From assembly GCA_016209035.1 (NCBI GenBank), contig JACQWX010000056.1, positions 1 to 42,425 of the forward strand: a stretch of DNA of 42,425 bases. The letters run 5' to 3'. The DNA comes from Elusimicrobiota bacterium (lineage in GTDB: Bacteria; Elusimicrobiota; Elusimicrobia; UBA1565; UBA9628). A program made the position numbers and the translations under genes. This document shows, piece by piece, positions 8,014 through 15,639 of this stretch (within the stretch, counting starts at the first letter, position 1; every line of letters begins with the position of its first letter). The notes below the pieces were generated by a model. That model was not told the origin of the DNA and made no database searches. It saw only the letters and a program-made list of their open reading frames with translations.

Positions 8014-8751
8014 CTAGGTTTCGTCCCACTTGAGCTTGCCGGCGGCGAGGATGAGGAACAGCCCCAGCCCCGCCGCGAGAGCGGCCAGGCAGCCAAGCTG
8101 GTCGAGGAAATGGGCGCCCTGATGCGCGTCCATGAGCGCCTTGTAGCACCATTTCGTGAGGGTGAGCTTCTCCAGGACGGACGGGAGGGTCTTCTCGATG
8201 TTCCCTTGCAGGAGGACCTCGGAGAAGACGGCCTGCGGGATGAGGGCGATGGGGACGGCTACGACCGCGCCGTAGGCGGTCCGGGCGATGGAGGAGATGA
8301 GGAGCCCGAGCGAGGCCGAGGCCGCGGCCGTGGCCGAGAGCGCGAGGAAGAAGAGCCCCAGCGAGACCGGCGATTCCTTCAAGTGCATGAGCCGGGCTTG
8401 CGCCGCGAGCATCAGCATTGTCTGCAGGCCGCAGATGACGCCGAGCACGGCCAGCTTGGAGAGCAGGTACGACCAGATGTTCAGGTCGAACATGCGCTCG
8501 CGCTCGAAAATCTGACGTTCCACCACGATGGAGGTGGTGGCGTTCATGCAGCCCATCCAGAGGGCCGCGACCGCCATCATGAAGTAGGTCTGGGGCGCGG
8601 CTTCCTGCCCCTTCCAGGCCAGGCCGATGAATGAGCCGATGATGGGGGCCTGGGCCACCATCATGAGCAGGGTCCCGGCGGACCCGAAATGCACGGCGAT
8701 GGCGCGGCCGACCAGGACGTCGAGCTGGCGCCTGAAGGCGGGTCTTGCCAT
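8014..8751 (-). CDS. ABC-2 type (ABCG-like) permease
   Basis: A 245-aa membrane protein with about six helices. The N-terminal part resembles the ABC2_membrane fold of ABCG half-transporters, including a helix pair followed by MNATTSIVVERQIFERERMFDLNIW, the conserved E-R-x-x-(F/Y) amphipathic elbow of that family. Its ATG overlaps the ATPase stop as ATGA at 8751-8753, a sign of coupled translation. It should form the membrane channel of an exporter (or lipid/peptide transporter) with the ATPase encoded just upstream. The C-terminus ends in a long helix and a charged tail (AAGKLKWDET). The substrate is unknown. Confidence 0.82.
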   Translation of the reverse strand: MARPAFRRQLDVLVGRAIAVHFGSAGTLLMMVAQAPIIGSFIGLAWKGQEAAPQTYFMMAVAALWMGCMNATTSIVVERQIFERERMFDLNIWSYLLSKLAVLGVICGLQTMLMLAAQARLMHLKESPVSLGLFFLALSATAAASASLGLLISSIARTAYGAVVAVPIALIPQAVFSEVLLQGNIEKTLPSVLEKLTLTKWCYKALMDAHQGAHFLDQLGCLAALAAGLGLFLILAAGKLKWDET

Positions 8752-9542
8752 CAGTCCCCCGCGGCCCTGCCCGCGAGCGCCGAGCTGCGGTACCTGTTGA
8801 CCCAGGACTCGATGTCCTTGGAGCGCACGACCTTGAAGACCTCGGCCGGGTGGGGCACCTGGAAGTGCGCCAGGAGCTCGGGCCGAGTGCCGCAGAAGAT
8901 GACCCGGCCCGACGCGACCATGACGATCTTGTCGGCCATGCCGAGGTGCTCCATGGAATGGATGGTCATCACCACGGTCCGGCCTAAGCGCGCCAAGGAC
9001 GCCAGGAGCTTGACCAGGTCCTCCTCCGTGCCGGGGTCGAGGCCGGATGCGGGCTCATCCAGGATGATGATGTCCGGGTCAGCGAGCAGCTCCACGCCGA
9101 TGTTGCCCCGCTTGCGCTGGCCGCCGGAGAGCCGGAAGATGCGCCTGTTCATGGCCTCGGAGAGGCTGAGAAGCGACGCGATGGTCTTGATCCTCTTGTC
9201 GAGGGCCTCGTCGTCCATGCCGGTGTCGAGGCGCAGCCTCCCGGCGTACGTGAAGGCCTGCTCAACGGTGAGCTGGGGGTGGATGATGTCGTCTTGCGGC
9301 ACGTAGCCGAGGGCGAGCCGGTAGGCCCGCTTGTCTTTCCAGATGTCCTTCCCGCCCACCGTGACCGCGCCTGAGGTCGGGCGGTGCGTGGTGGTGAGGC
9401 ACTTGATGAGGGTGCTCTTGCCGGAGCCGGATGGCCCGATGATGGCTGTGAGCTCCCCGGACCGGAAGACCAGGCTCGCGTCCGAGAGGAGCCTCGCCCT
9501 TCCGCACGAGAAGCAGACGGACGCCATCTTAATGGTGGCCAT
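8751..9542 (-). CDS. ABC transporter ATPase, ABCG-like
   Basis: A 263-aa nucleotide-binding subunit. The Walker A motif is GPSGSGKST, the Q-loop region reads GYVPQDDIIHPQLTVEQ, the signature is RLSGGQRKRGNIG and Walker B is IIILDEPASGLDP. The PQDDxxHPxLTVxE loop and the basic RKR after the signature are typical of ABCG/White-type ATPases, which pair with the kind of permease encoded next. A switch His is visible in MTIHS. The start at 9542 lies five bases after the polyferredoxin stop, and its own stop overlaps the permease start. The four genes thus look like one transcription unit. Export, not import, is expected because no periplasmic binding protein is present. Confidence 0.93.
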   Translation of the reverse strand: MATIKMASVCFSCGRARLLSDASLVFRSGELTAIIGPSGSGKSTLIKCLTTTHRPTSGAVTVGGKDIWKDKRAYRLALGYVPQDDIIHPQLTVEQAFTYAGRLRLDTGMDDEALDKRIKTIASLLSLSEAMNRRIFRLSGGQRKRGNIGVELLADPDIIILDEPASGLDPGTEEDLVKLLASLARLGRTVVMTIHSMEHLGMADKIVMVASGRVIFCGTRPELLAHFQVPHPAEVFKVVRSKDIESWVNRYRSSALAGRAAGD

Positions 9543-9547
9543 CGAGG

Positions 9548-10774
9548 TCAGCGGCCCCCTCCCGTGAGGGCGGCGACGGTCATTCTCAGGGCGTCAGGCA
9601 CGAAGAGGCCGCCTACCGCCGCGCCCAGCGCCAAGGCGGTCAGGATGAAGAGGGTGCGGGCAGGGACGCGGTCCAGGACGGTATAGGAGATGGCTCCGGT
9701 GGGGCAGACATCCACGCATTCGCCGCAGCGATTGCAGTAAGGAAGGATCCTCGGCAAGGCGGCCGCGGCCGTCCCGCTCGGAGGGGGGAGTTCGATGGAG
9801 AAGGTCGGGCAGGACCAGGAGCACGCCCGGCACTTGGTGCAGCGGCCCGCGTCGACCGTCACCCTGAAAGGGTTGATCCTGCCGAAGAGCGACTGCCACG
9901 CGCTGAAGGGACAGACCAGGCCGCAGAAGACCCTCTTGCCGAGGATGAGGGGGCCCAAGAGCAGGGTCGCGACCGCGATGGTCGCGAAGATTGCGAGCTG
10001 GGCCTTGCGCACCGCGTCCACGGGGTCGAGGAAGCCGGTGGTGAGCTTGAGGGGGCAGGCCCACAGGCAGAACTCGGGCTTTAAACTCGTCATGGAGACG
10101 ACGACGAAGAAGATGAGCACCCCCGCGGGCAGGTCCCGGAGCCCGGGCGGCAGCGAGAGCTTGCGCAGCCTGAATTTGCCCAGGAGCCTGGAGAACCCGT
10201 CGTCCAAGCCGCCGAACCAGCAGACCCACGAGCACCAGGCCTGGCCCAAGGCCAGGGTGACGGCGAGCCATAGGAAGCCCAGGGAGAGCGGGCCCCACTC
10301 GCGCCAGGCCCCCGACTTCACGGCGAGGTACTGGTTGTAGACGGAGTTGAGGATGGAGGAGGACAGCGCGATGTGGCAGTACGGCACCTCCTGGGCCGCG
10401 TCGGTCACGAAGGCGCTCCCTTTGAGGCCGAGCAGGTCCGCCTTGAACCGGACCACGAAGCCCCACGCCATGACCGCGAAGAAGACGGCCCTCCACCGGG
10501 AGACCCGGCCGGTCTTCATGATGAGGAAAGCAATCCCGCTTGTGAAGGCGGCCCAAGTCCATTGGGGCCAGCCCGCATTCGCGGGGCTAGAAACGTCGAA
10601 CGTCAGGAAAAAGATCGCCGCGGCTGACGCCGCGGCGATGACAAGACTTGCGACCCAGGACCTGGCCGCGCTAAACTCTCCCGGGTGGATGCGCTTCTCT
10701 TCGGCTGCGGGTTCCTCGGGATCCTTGCCCAAGTCTTCCTTTTTCGGGAGCTTGCGGTCGTCTTTCTCGGTCAT
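9548..10774 (-). CDS. Membrane polyferredoxin (NapH/NosR-C-terminal-like)
   Basis: A 408-aa protein with about six membrane helices and many cysteines. Within or beside helices are three C-x3-C motifs (WCSWVCWF, FCLWACPL, FCGLVCPF), as in NosR, NapH and related membrane electron carriers. A soluble domain then carries two ferredoxin motifs, CTKCRACSWSCP and CNRCGECVDVCPTG, which should bind two [4Fe-4S] clusters. The protein probably transfers electrons from the quinone pool or cytoplasm. It heads an operon with an ABC exporter and a CcdA-like protein. The ATG at 10774 makes its first 30 codons overlap the divergent gene at 10685 by 90 bp. A TTG at 10732 is an alternative start, and no clear ribosome site decides. 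Confidence 0.85.
   Translation of the reverse strand: MTEKDDRKLPKKEDLGKDPEEPAAEEKRIHPGEFSAARSWVASLVIAAASAAAIFFLTFDVSSPANAGWPQWTWAAFTSGIAFLIMKTGRVSRWRAVFFAVMAWGFVVRFKADLLGLKGSAFVTDAAQEVPYCHIALSSSILNSVYNQYLAVKSGAWREWGPLSLGFLWLAVTLALGQAWCSWVCWFGGLDDGFSRLLGKFRLRKLSLPPGLRDLPAGVLIFFVVVSMTSLKPEFCLWACPLKLTTGFLDPVDAVRKAQLAIFATIAVATLLLGPLILGKRVFCGLVCPFSAWQSLFGRINPFRVTVDAGRCTKCRACSWSCPTFSIELPPPSGTAAAALPRILPYCNRCGECVDVCPTGAISYTVLDRVPARTLFILTALALGAAVGGLFVPDALRMTVAALTGGGR
10672..10677 (+). promoter_or_regulatory. TAAACT -10 box, 7 nt before a GTG start
   Basis: TAAACT is followed by CTCCCGG and GTG at 10685; TTGCGA lies 18 bases upstream as a weak -35. The box lies inside the 5' coding part of the opposing polyferredoxin gene. 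Confidence 0.45.
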
Positions 10775-12853
10775 GAGCAGGCCTTCAGCCTCTCCCTGGC
10801 GTCGTGGCTGTTCTGGACCGGCCTGGGGAGCTTCTCCCAGCGGAAGGCGTCGGCGGGCGCCCCCTCCGGCGAGAGGAGAACGGCCGGCGCCTTCGGGGAC
10901 GACCGGCCCTTGCCGGTCGCCTCCCGGTGCGTCAGGAAGATAGCATTTCTCTGCGTGGCCGCGCCGCTCACCGTCCTGGCCGTGCGGTGGGCCAAGGTCT
11001 GGACCCCGGCGGGAGTCATCCCCGGGCTTTTCGAGGCGGTCGCTTTCCCTTTGCTTCTGTTGGCGCCCTTCTGCTGGGTGTCGGGCGCGGCGTTCGGGTC
11101 GCTGTGCTCCCTGGCTCCGGCGGGGCGCCTCTATCTCCTCGAGAGCGCGGGAGCCTTGGCCGCCGGGCTGGCCGCGACCTTCGTCGTGGCGGGGCGTTGG
11201 CCCGCATTCCCGGTCCTCGCGGTCTCCGGCGCCGCGGTCTGCGCGCTGGCCTTAAGGATGGCTCGGCGTTTCGAAGCCGCCGCCGCGGGCGTCCTGTGCG
11301 TCATGCTGGCGCTGGCGGCGGGCAGGCTCGACCCGGCGGCCAGCCGGCCCGGGTTCGGGGCCCTGAGGTTCACCGAACAGAAGGAGGGGCGCTACGGCCA
11401 TCTGGCCGTGGCGTCGCTCCCCGGCGCCAAGGTCCTGTTCTTCAACGGGGCCGCCGTGGTCAGCTTTCCTGACGCGGCCGCCGAGGAAGAGGCGATGCAT
11501 TGGCCTCTGCTCGCCCATGGCAAGCCCAAGAGCGCGCTCGTGCTCGGCGCGGCGGCGCTGCCGGCCTTGGCCCAGGCGCTCAAGCATCCGGTCGGCGCCG
11601 TGGAGCTCGTGGAGGCAGATGCCGAGGCCGTGGACATGATCCGCAGGAACCTCGATGGCGCGGCGCTCAAGGCCCTCTTGGATCCCCGGGTCAAGCTGGT
11701 CATCGCCGACCCGCGCGAGTACCTTCGGTCGCGGTCGCGGGCCTATGACGTGATCCTCCAATCGAACGCCGAGCCGCTCAACGCCGCGGGCAACCGGTTC
11801 TTCACAACCGAGTTCTTCGCCGAGGCTCGGAGAGCCCTCGCCCCGCGCGGGGTCTTGGCGTTGAGCCTGCCTTCCTCGGAGAACTACCTTTCTCCTGAGA
11901 CCGCCTATGTCAACGCGAGCGTCTTCAACAGCCTGACCGCGGTGTTCGCGTCCAGCTGCACCATCATCCCGGGCAGCCGTATGGCTCTCCTGGCCGGCAG
12001 GGACGAGGTCAGCCTCGACCCGGAGCGCTTGGCGGCGCGTTTCGCGGCCCGCAGGATCAAGAATACGGCCGTGACCCCCCCGGCCTTCCCTTATTATCTG
12101 ATGCCTGAGAGGCGGGAGGCCGTGGCGCGCCGGCTCTCGGGCCTGCGCCGGGTCCCGGCCAACGAGGACCTCAGGCCCATCGCCTACTTCCACACGTGGA
12201 GGGTCTGGCTGGTGAAGTTCGTCTCGCCCGGCCATCTCCTGGGCCTCATCGCCGCGGCGGTGACGGCTTGTTGGGGCCTGGCCAGGCTCTGGGGGTTGAG
12301 GAAGTCGCTGTTGGGCTCCTGGGAGAGTCTGGCCGTCTTCTGCCTGGGATTCGCCGGCATCGGCGTGGAGATCGCGCTCCTGCTCGCGTTCCAGGCCGTC
12401 TCAGGAGCGCTCTACTGGGAAATGGGGCTCCTGCTGGCCGCGTTCATGGCCGGGCTCGGTTTGGGGGCTCTCATCGGGAACCTCAAGCCCTTCACGCCTC
12501 TTTGGTCGGCCAGGGCGCTGAGGCTCCTCCTGGCGGCGATGGGCCTGGCCGCGCTCGCGCTGGCGAGGAACCTGCCAGGGTTGGCCGGCATGGATCCACG
12601 GGTCGCGGAGCGCGTGTTTCCGGTTCTGCTGGCCTTCACGGGTTTCCTCGTCGGATGGTCCTTCCCGTTGGCATGCAGGACCGGCTCGGCCGCCGATTCC
12701 CCCCAGGCGGTCTACGCCGCCGACCTATGGGGTTCGGCCTTGGGCGCTTTCTTGACCGCGGCCTTCCTCGTGCCCTTGGGAGGGATGCAGGAGAGCCTCC
12801 TGGTGGCCGCCGCGGCGGTCCTGCCCGCGGCCTTGTCCGGCTTCAGGAGATAG
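10685..12853 (+). CDS. Membrane spermidine-synthase-like protein, degenerate active site
   Basis: A 722-aa protein: N-terminal helices (about 1-200), a Rossmann methyltransferase/aminopropyltransferase-like domain (about 225-435), then a second helical region to the end. The opening FGCGFLGILAQVFLFRELAVVF is characteristic of fused MFS/spermidine-synthase proteins. The central domain keeps RYGHL, LVEADAEAV and RFFTTEFF. However, the glycine-rich loop reads LVLGAAALPAL instead of LxLGGGxG, and the catalytic Asp motif (usually LPDP) reads SNAEP. This suggests it no longer makes spermidine, or binds another ligand. The GTG at 10685 is supported by the family N-terminus and the -10 box. An Omp85-like barrel gene starts two bases after its stop. 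Confidence 0.8.
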   Translation: MDALLFGCGFLGILAQVFLFRELAVVFLGHEQAFSLSLASWLFWTGLGSFSQRKASAGAPSGERRTAGAFGDDRPLPVASRCVRKIAFLCVAAPLTVLAVRWAKVWTPAGVIPGLFEAVAFPLLLLAPFCWVSGAAFGSLCSLAPAGRLYLLESAGALAAGLAATFVVAGRWPAFPVLAVSGAAVCALALRMARRFEAAAAGVLCVMLALAAGRLDPAASRPGFGALRFTEQKEGRYGHLAVASLPGAKVLFFNGAAVVSFPDAAAEEEAMHWPLLAHGKPKSALVLGAAALPALAQALKHPVGAVELVEADAEAVDMIRRNLDGAALKALLDPRVKLVIADPREYLRSRSRAYDVILQSNAEPLNAAGNRFFTTEFFAEARRALAPRGVLALSLPSSENYLSPETAYVNASVFNSLTAVFASSCTIIPGSRMALLAGRDEVSLDPERLAARFAARRIKNTAVTPPAFPYYLMPERREAVARRLSGLRRVPANEDLRPIAYFHTWRVWLVKFVSPGHLLGLIAAAVTACWGLARLWGLRKSLLGSWESLAVFCLGFAGIGVEIALLLAFQAVSGALYWEMGLLLAAFMAGLGLGALIGNLKPFTPLWSARALRLLLAAMGLAALALARNLPGLAGMDPRVAERVFPVLLAFTGFLVGWSFPLACRTGSAADSPQAVYAADLWGSALGAFLTAAFLVPLGGMQESLLVAAAAVLPAALSGFRR

Positions 12854-12854
12854 A

Positions 12855-14150
12855 TTGACCCGCATCCTTGCGTTCTGCCTGGTCCTTGCGGCGGCCCCGG
12901 CCCTGGCCGTCCCGCCTTATTCTCCGCAGGCCATCGAGAAGCCTCCGACGGAGGAGCCTCTGCCCATGTTCCTCCGGGTGCTGGTCAACCGCACCGGGAG
13001 CGGCCTGTTCCTGCGTCTTCCCATCCTGGACCTGGACCCCAACACCGGGGTGACGGTGGGCTTGACGCCCGTCTGGGTGCAGACCTCGTCCGTCACCATC
13101 CGCTTCATCCACGCCGTGCCCGTCTTCTACAACACCTACGCCGGCGTCACCGCGGGGTATCATCTGATCCAGTACGTCTCCAAGGGGTCGACCCTCCACT
13201 TCCACGGCAGCCTCTCGCAGAAGTTCGACCGCGACGCCGGCGTCGAGTTCGACACGGACCACCTCGACCCCGTCACCCTGGCCGGCAGACCCCTGGGGCT
13301 CAACGTGAAGTTCGCGTTCTCCAAGAACAGCACCCTGCGCTTCTTCGGCGTCGGAGCGGGCTCCCACCGGCGCGACCAGACCAACTACACGCTGGATTCC
13401 ATCAACTACCGCATCTCCCTGCGCGCGCCCTTGACGGTCGGGAGTCCCTGGAGCGTCAAGCTCACCCAGGCCCTGCAGGCCAACGACGTGTCTCACGGCG
13501 CCGTGGAGTCCCTGCCCGAGCTCATCGACAGGTATCCCGAGATCGCCCTCCAGGTGACCCGCCGCCGCGTGAACGCGGACCTGCGCGGCCATCTGATCTA
13601 CGACACCCGGGACAGCGGGGTCACCACCACCTCCGGCGCCTATGCCGAGGCTTTCATCGGCGCGGGAGACATGAGGGTCGAGAGGGACCAGTCCTACTAC
13701 CGTTACGGGGCCGAGGTCAGGCGCTTCCTTCCGGGTGGCAGGGGGAAAGACGGCGAGCCTAATTTCATCACCGCGGGATACGTCAAATACGAGCACCTCG
13801 TGGGAGACGTCCCGTTCTGGCTGCGGCCCCAGATGGGCGGCCGGTACCTCCACCGCGGCTACGGCGCGGGGCGCTTCGTCGACCAGGGCGTGGTCGTCTT
13901 CGGCGCGGAGGAGCGTTTCCACATGGGGACCATTCCGGGCAAGCGCATGCCGGTCTCGGTCTGGCTCGACCCGTTCATCGGGTGCGGCACGGTCTTCCGC
14001 CGGCCCGACTTGATGCGGCTCAAGTACCTCCGCCCGGTCTACGGCGTCGGCCTTCGGCTGATCTCCCGGCCCCAGCTGGTGACCTCGGCCGAGGTCGGCA
14101 TCGGCCAGGAAGGCCCCAAGGTCTTCCTGGACGTCAATTACAGCTTCTAG
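12855..14150 (+). CDS. Outer-membrane beta-barrel, Omp85/BamA surface-antigen type
   Basis: A 431-aa protein with a signal peptide (MTRILAFCLVLAAAPALA) from a TTG start at 12855, one base after the TAG of the preceding gene. The body alternates short amphipathic strands. The C-terminal region carries Omp85-like features: LRGHLIYDTRDSGV, a GAYAEAF strand, GGRYLHRGYGAGRF and a final strand ending VFLDVNYSF with the terminal Phe recognised by the BAM machinery. There is no clear POTRA domain, so it is a short surface-antigen-type member rather than BamA itself. It should sit in the outer membrane, which shows the organism is diderm. Tight coupling to the upstream membrane protein suggests a shared but unknown task. 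Confidence 0.8.
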   Translation: MTRILAFCLVLAAAPALAVPPYSPQAIEKPPTEEPLPMFLRVLVNRTGSGLFLRLPILDLDPNTGVTVGLTPVWVQTSSVTIRFIHAVPVFYNTYAGVTAGYHLIQYVSKGSTLHFHGSLSQKFDRDAGVEFDTDHLDPVTLAGRPLGLNVKFAFSKNSTLRFFGVGAGSHRRDQTNYTLDSINYRISLRAPLTVGSPWSVKLTQALQANDVSHGAVESLPELIDRYPEIALQVTRRRVNADLRGHLIYDTRDSGVTTTSGAYAEAFIGAGDMRVERDQSYYRYGAEVRRFLPGGRGKDGEPNFITAGYVKYEHLVGDVPFWLRPQMGGRYLHRGYGAGRFVDQGVVVFGAEERFHMGTIPGKRMPVSVWLDPFIGCGTVFRRPDLMRLKYLRPVYGVGLRLISRPQLVTSAEVGIGQEGPKVFLDVNYSF

Positions 14151-14914
14151 GCCCAGGCGCCAGGCTTGGACTGCGGTCTCGGACCGGGGGTCAAGCCTGG
14201 CACCCGGGCCATGTAGGCGCTGAAGAGCTTCTCGAGCTCGTCGAGCCGGCGTTCGGATCTCTGGGTCGCCATGGCGGTGAGCTCCGCGAAGCTGTCGAGG
14301 TGGACGAGGGCGTTGACGTTGACGTCCTTGAGGCAGCACTGGAAGAAGCGGTCGCTGAAATGGCGGTTCACGGTGTGGATGTCCTCGATGAGGCCCGCGA
14401 GGCCCTCGATCTTCCAATCGGGCCGGCCGCCGCGGCGCTGGATGAGGAACTGGGCGAAGAGGTACAAGGCAAGGGTGCGGAAAATGGTCTCCTGGATGGT
14501 CGAGAAGGGGATGTGCGTGAGGACATTGGGCTTGAGCTTGCCCAGGATGGGGCAGCCGCTCGTGGGCATGATGACGCCCAAGAGGGCCGAGACGCCCTCG
14601 GCCAGCGTGGTGCGCTTGGAGAACCGGCGGGCGTCGCGGACGACCTCGACGAGAGCGACCTCGGTCGAGGCGGAGTCCTTGAAGGCCCCCACGATATCGA
14701 CGACCCTCTCCGCGGCCGGGCACCGGCGGTCCGGCCCCTCCGGCAGGGGGCAGTTGGGGCAGCGGCAGGAGGAGAGCAGGGTCCACTCGGGATAGGACGG
14801 CCGCTCTTGGGGCGCGGCGTCGAGGGTCTCCGGGTCGAGCCGGACCGGGAATTCCATGGCCTTGCCGTCGTCCAAGGTGAAGCGATAGGTGAGGAATGCG
14901 CCGGAGTCCGCCAT
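14147..14914 (-). CDS. DUF6901-type protein
   Basis: A 255-aa soluble protein. It opens with a beta-strand unit (YRFTLDDGKAMEFPVRLDPETL), then a Cys cluster RCPNCPLPEGPDRRCPAAE that may bind a metal, then a helical core including MPTSGCPILGKLKPNVLTHIPF and LYLFAQFLIQRRGGRPDW. I associate this layout with the uncharacterised DUF6901 family; the assignment is from memory of the motif order. It has no signal peptide. The last 20 codons lie within a 49-bp inverted repeat element, so the natural C-terminus may have been altered by it. The gene overlaps the barrel stop by four bases (convergent) and is divergent from the CpXC-type gene. Confidence 0.7.
   Translation of the reverse strand: MADSGAFLTYRFTLDDGKAMEFPVRLDPETLDAAPQERPSYPEWTLLSSCRCPNCPLPEGPDRRCPAAERVVDIVGAFKDSASTEVALVEVVRDARRFSKRTTLAEGVSALLGVIMPTSGCPILGKLKPNVLTHIPFSTIQETIFRTLALYLFAQFLIQRRGGRPDWKIEGLAGLIEDIHTVNRHFSDRFFQCCLKDVNVNALVHLDSFAELTAMATQRSERRLDELEKLFSAYMARVPGLTPGPRPQSKPGAWA
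14156..14204. repeat. 49-bp inverted-repeat element, copy 1
   Basis: Arms GGCGCCAGGCTTG and CAAGCCTGGCACC flank a 23-nt spacer containing CTGCGGTC. A second copy with the same arm and spacer lengths lies at 38578-38626. Both sit at gene 3' ends, as REP elements or bidirectional terminators do. Confidence 0.7.
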
Positions 14915-14933
14915 ATCAGGGGAAAAGATACAA

Positions 14934-14939
14934 TATAAT
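14934..14939 (+). promoter_or_regulatory. TATAAT -10 box, 7 nt before ATG
   Basis: A perfect TATAAT followed by a seven-base spacer and the ATG at 14947 predicts a leaderless mRNA. The same AT-rich patch reads TATATT on the minus strand and may also serve the divergent gene starting at 14914. Confidence 0.6.
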
Positions 14940-14946
14940 CTCCATC

Positions 14947-15639
14947 ATGTCCTTCAAAGGCGAGCTCGAGGCGCGCTGCCCCAACGGCTGCCCGTCCTTC
15001 GACACCGAGGTCTGGAGCTTCATCCGGGGCGACACGGACCCGGAGCTGCGCGAGACCGTCCGGGCCCGGGAGTGCAACCTGCTCCTGTGCCCGGGCTGCG
15101 AGAAGCCTTTCTACGCCGACGCTCCCTACGTCTACTTCGAGCCGGGCGCGGAGCTGCTGGCCTTCGTGTTCCCGGAGTCGTACAAGAAGCACGCCGCGCA
15201 TTGGGTCAAGAAGATGCGCGCGGACTTCGGCCGGATGCAGGGGGTCCTGGCCGCCCGGATGCCGACCGGGCTCGATCCCGAGGTCTTCTTCGGAGTGGAG
15301 GGCCTTGCGGAACTCCTGGAACTCGAAGACTTCCGCAGGACCGAGGTCGAGGTCATGGAGGCCGTGGCCAAGGAGCTGGGCCTGAGCCTCTACCGCGTCA
15401 GCCCTTGCTTCGCCCGCAAGGCCAAGATCCCGGCGGTCCTCCCCTGCTCCGCCGCGCCGGGCAAGCCCGCCGCCATTGAGGGAGTGATCGAAGGCCTCAA
15501 GACCCTCCTCAAGGCCAACGGCCGGCTCCGCTCCTTCCGGGACTACCTCAAGGTCCTGGCGAAGGCCAAGGGCGGTCTTCCGCCCGCCATCGGGGCTAGT
15601 CCGCCAGCGGCGGGATCGGCCCGGGGCTCATCTTCTTGA
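14947..15639 (+). CDS. CpXC-domain protein
   Basis: A 230-aa protein. The start at 14947 is fixed by the TATAAT box seven bases upstream. The N-terminal domain has two Cys pairs, RCPNGCPSF and LCPGCEKPF, separated by about 40 residues, which fits the CpXC zinc-ribbon family. A helical region of about 130 residues follows, including a conserved-looking GLDPEVFFGVEGLAELLE and CFARKAKIPAVLPC. It is probably cytoplasmic and its role is unknown. The last 44 bp overlap the 3' end of the convergent TPR gene, and its last residues are Ser/Gly/Ala-rich, so the tail is probably not structured. It shares a divergent promoter region with the DUF6901-type gene, and both carry Cys clusters, hinting at a joint function. 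Confidence 0.75.
   Translation: MSFKGELEARCPNGCPSFDTEVWSFIRGDTDPELRETVRARECNLLLCPGCEKPFYADAPYVYFEPGAELLAFVFPESYKKHAAHWVKKMRADFGRMQGVLAARMPTGLDPEVFFGVEGLAELLELEDFRRTEVEVMEAVAKELGLSLYRVSPCFARKAKIPAVLPCSAAPGKPAAIEGVIEGLKTLLKANGRLRSFRDYLKVLAKAKGGLPPAIGASPPAAGSARGSSS

Noticed and set aside
12843-14786. Minus-strand frame of about 650 codons opposite the outer-membrane barrel
   Set aside because: Antisense of the barrel and partly of the DUF6901-type gene; low-complexity Asp/Val/Gly composition.
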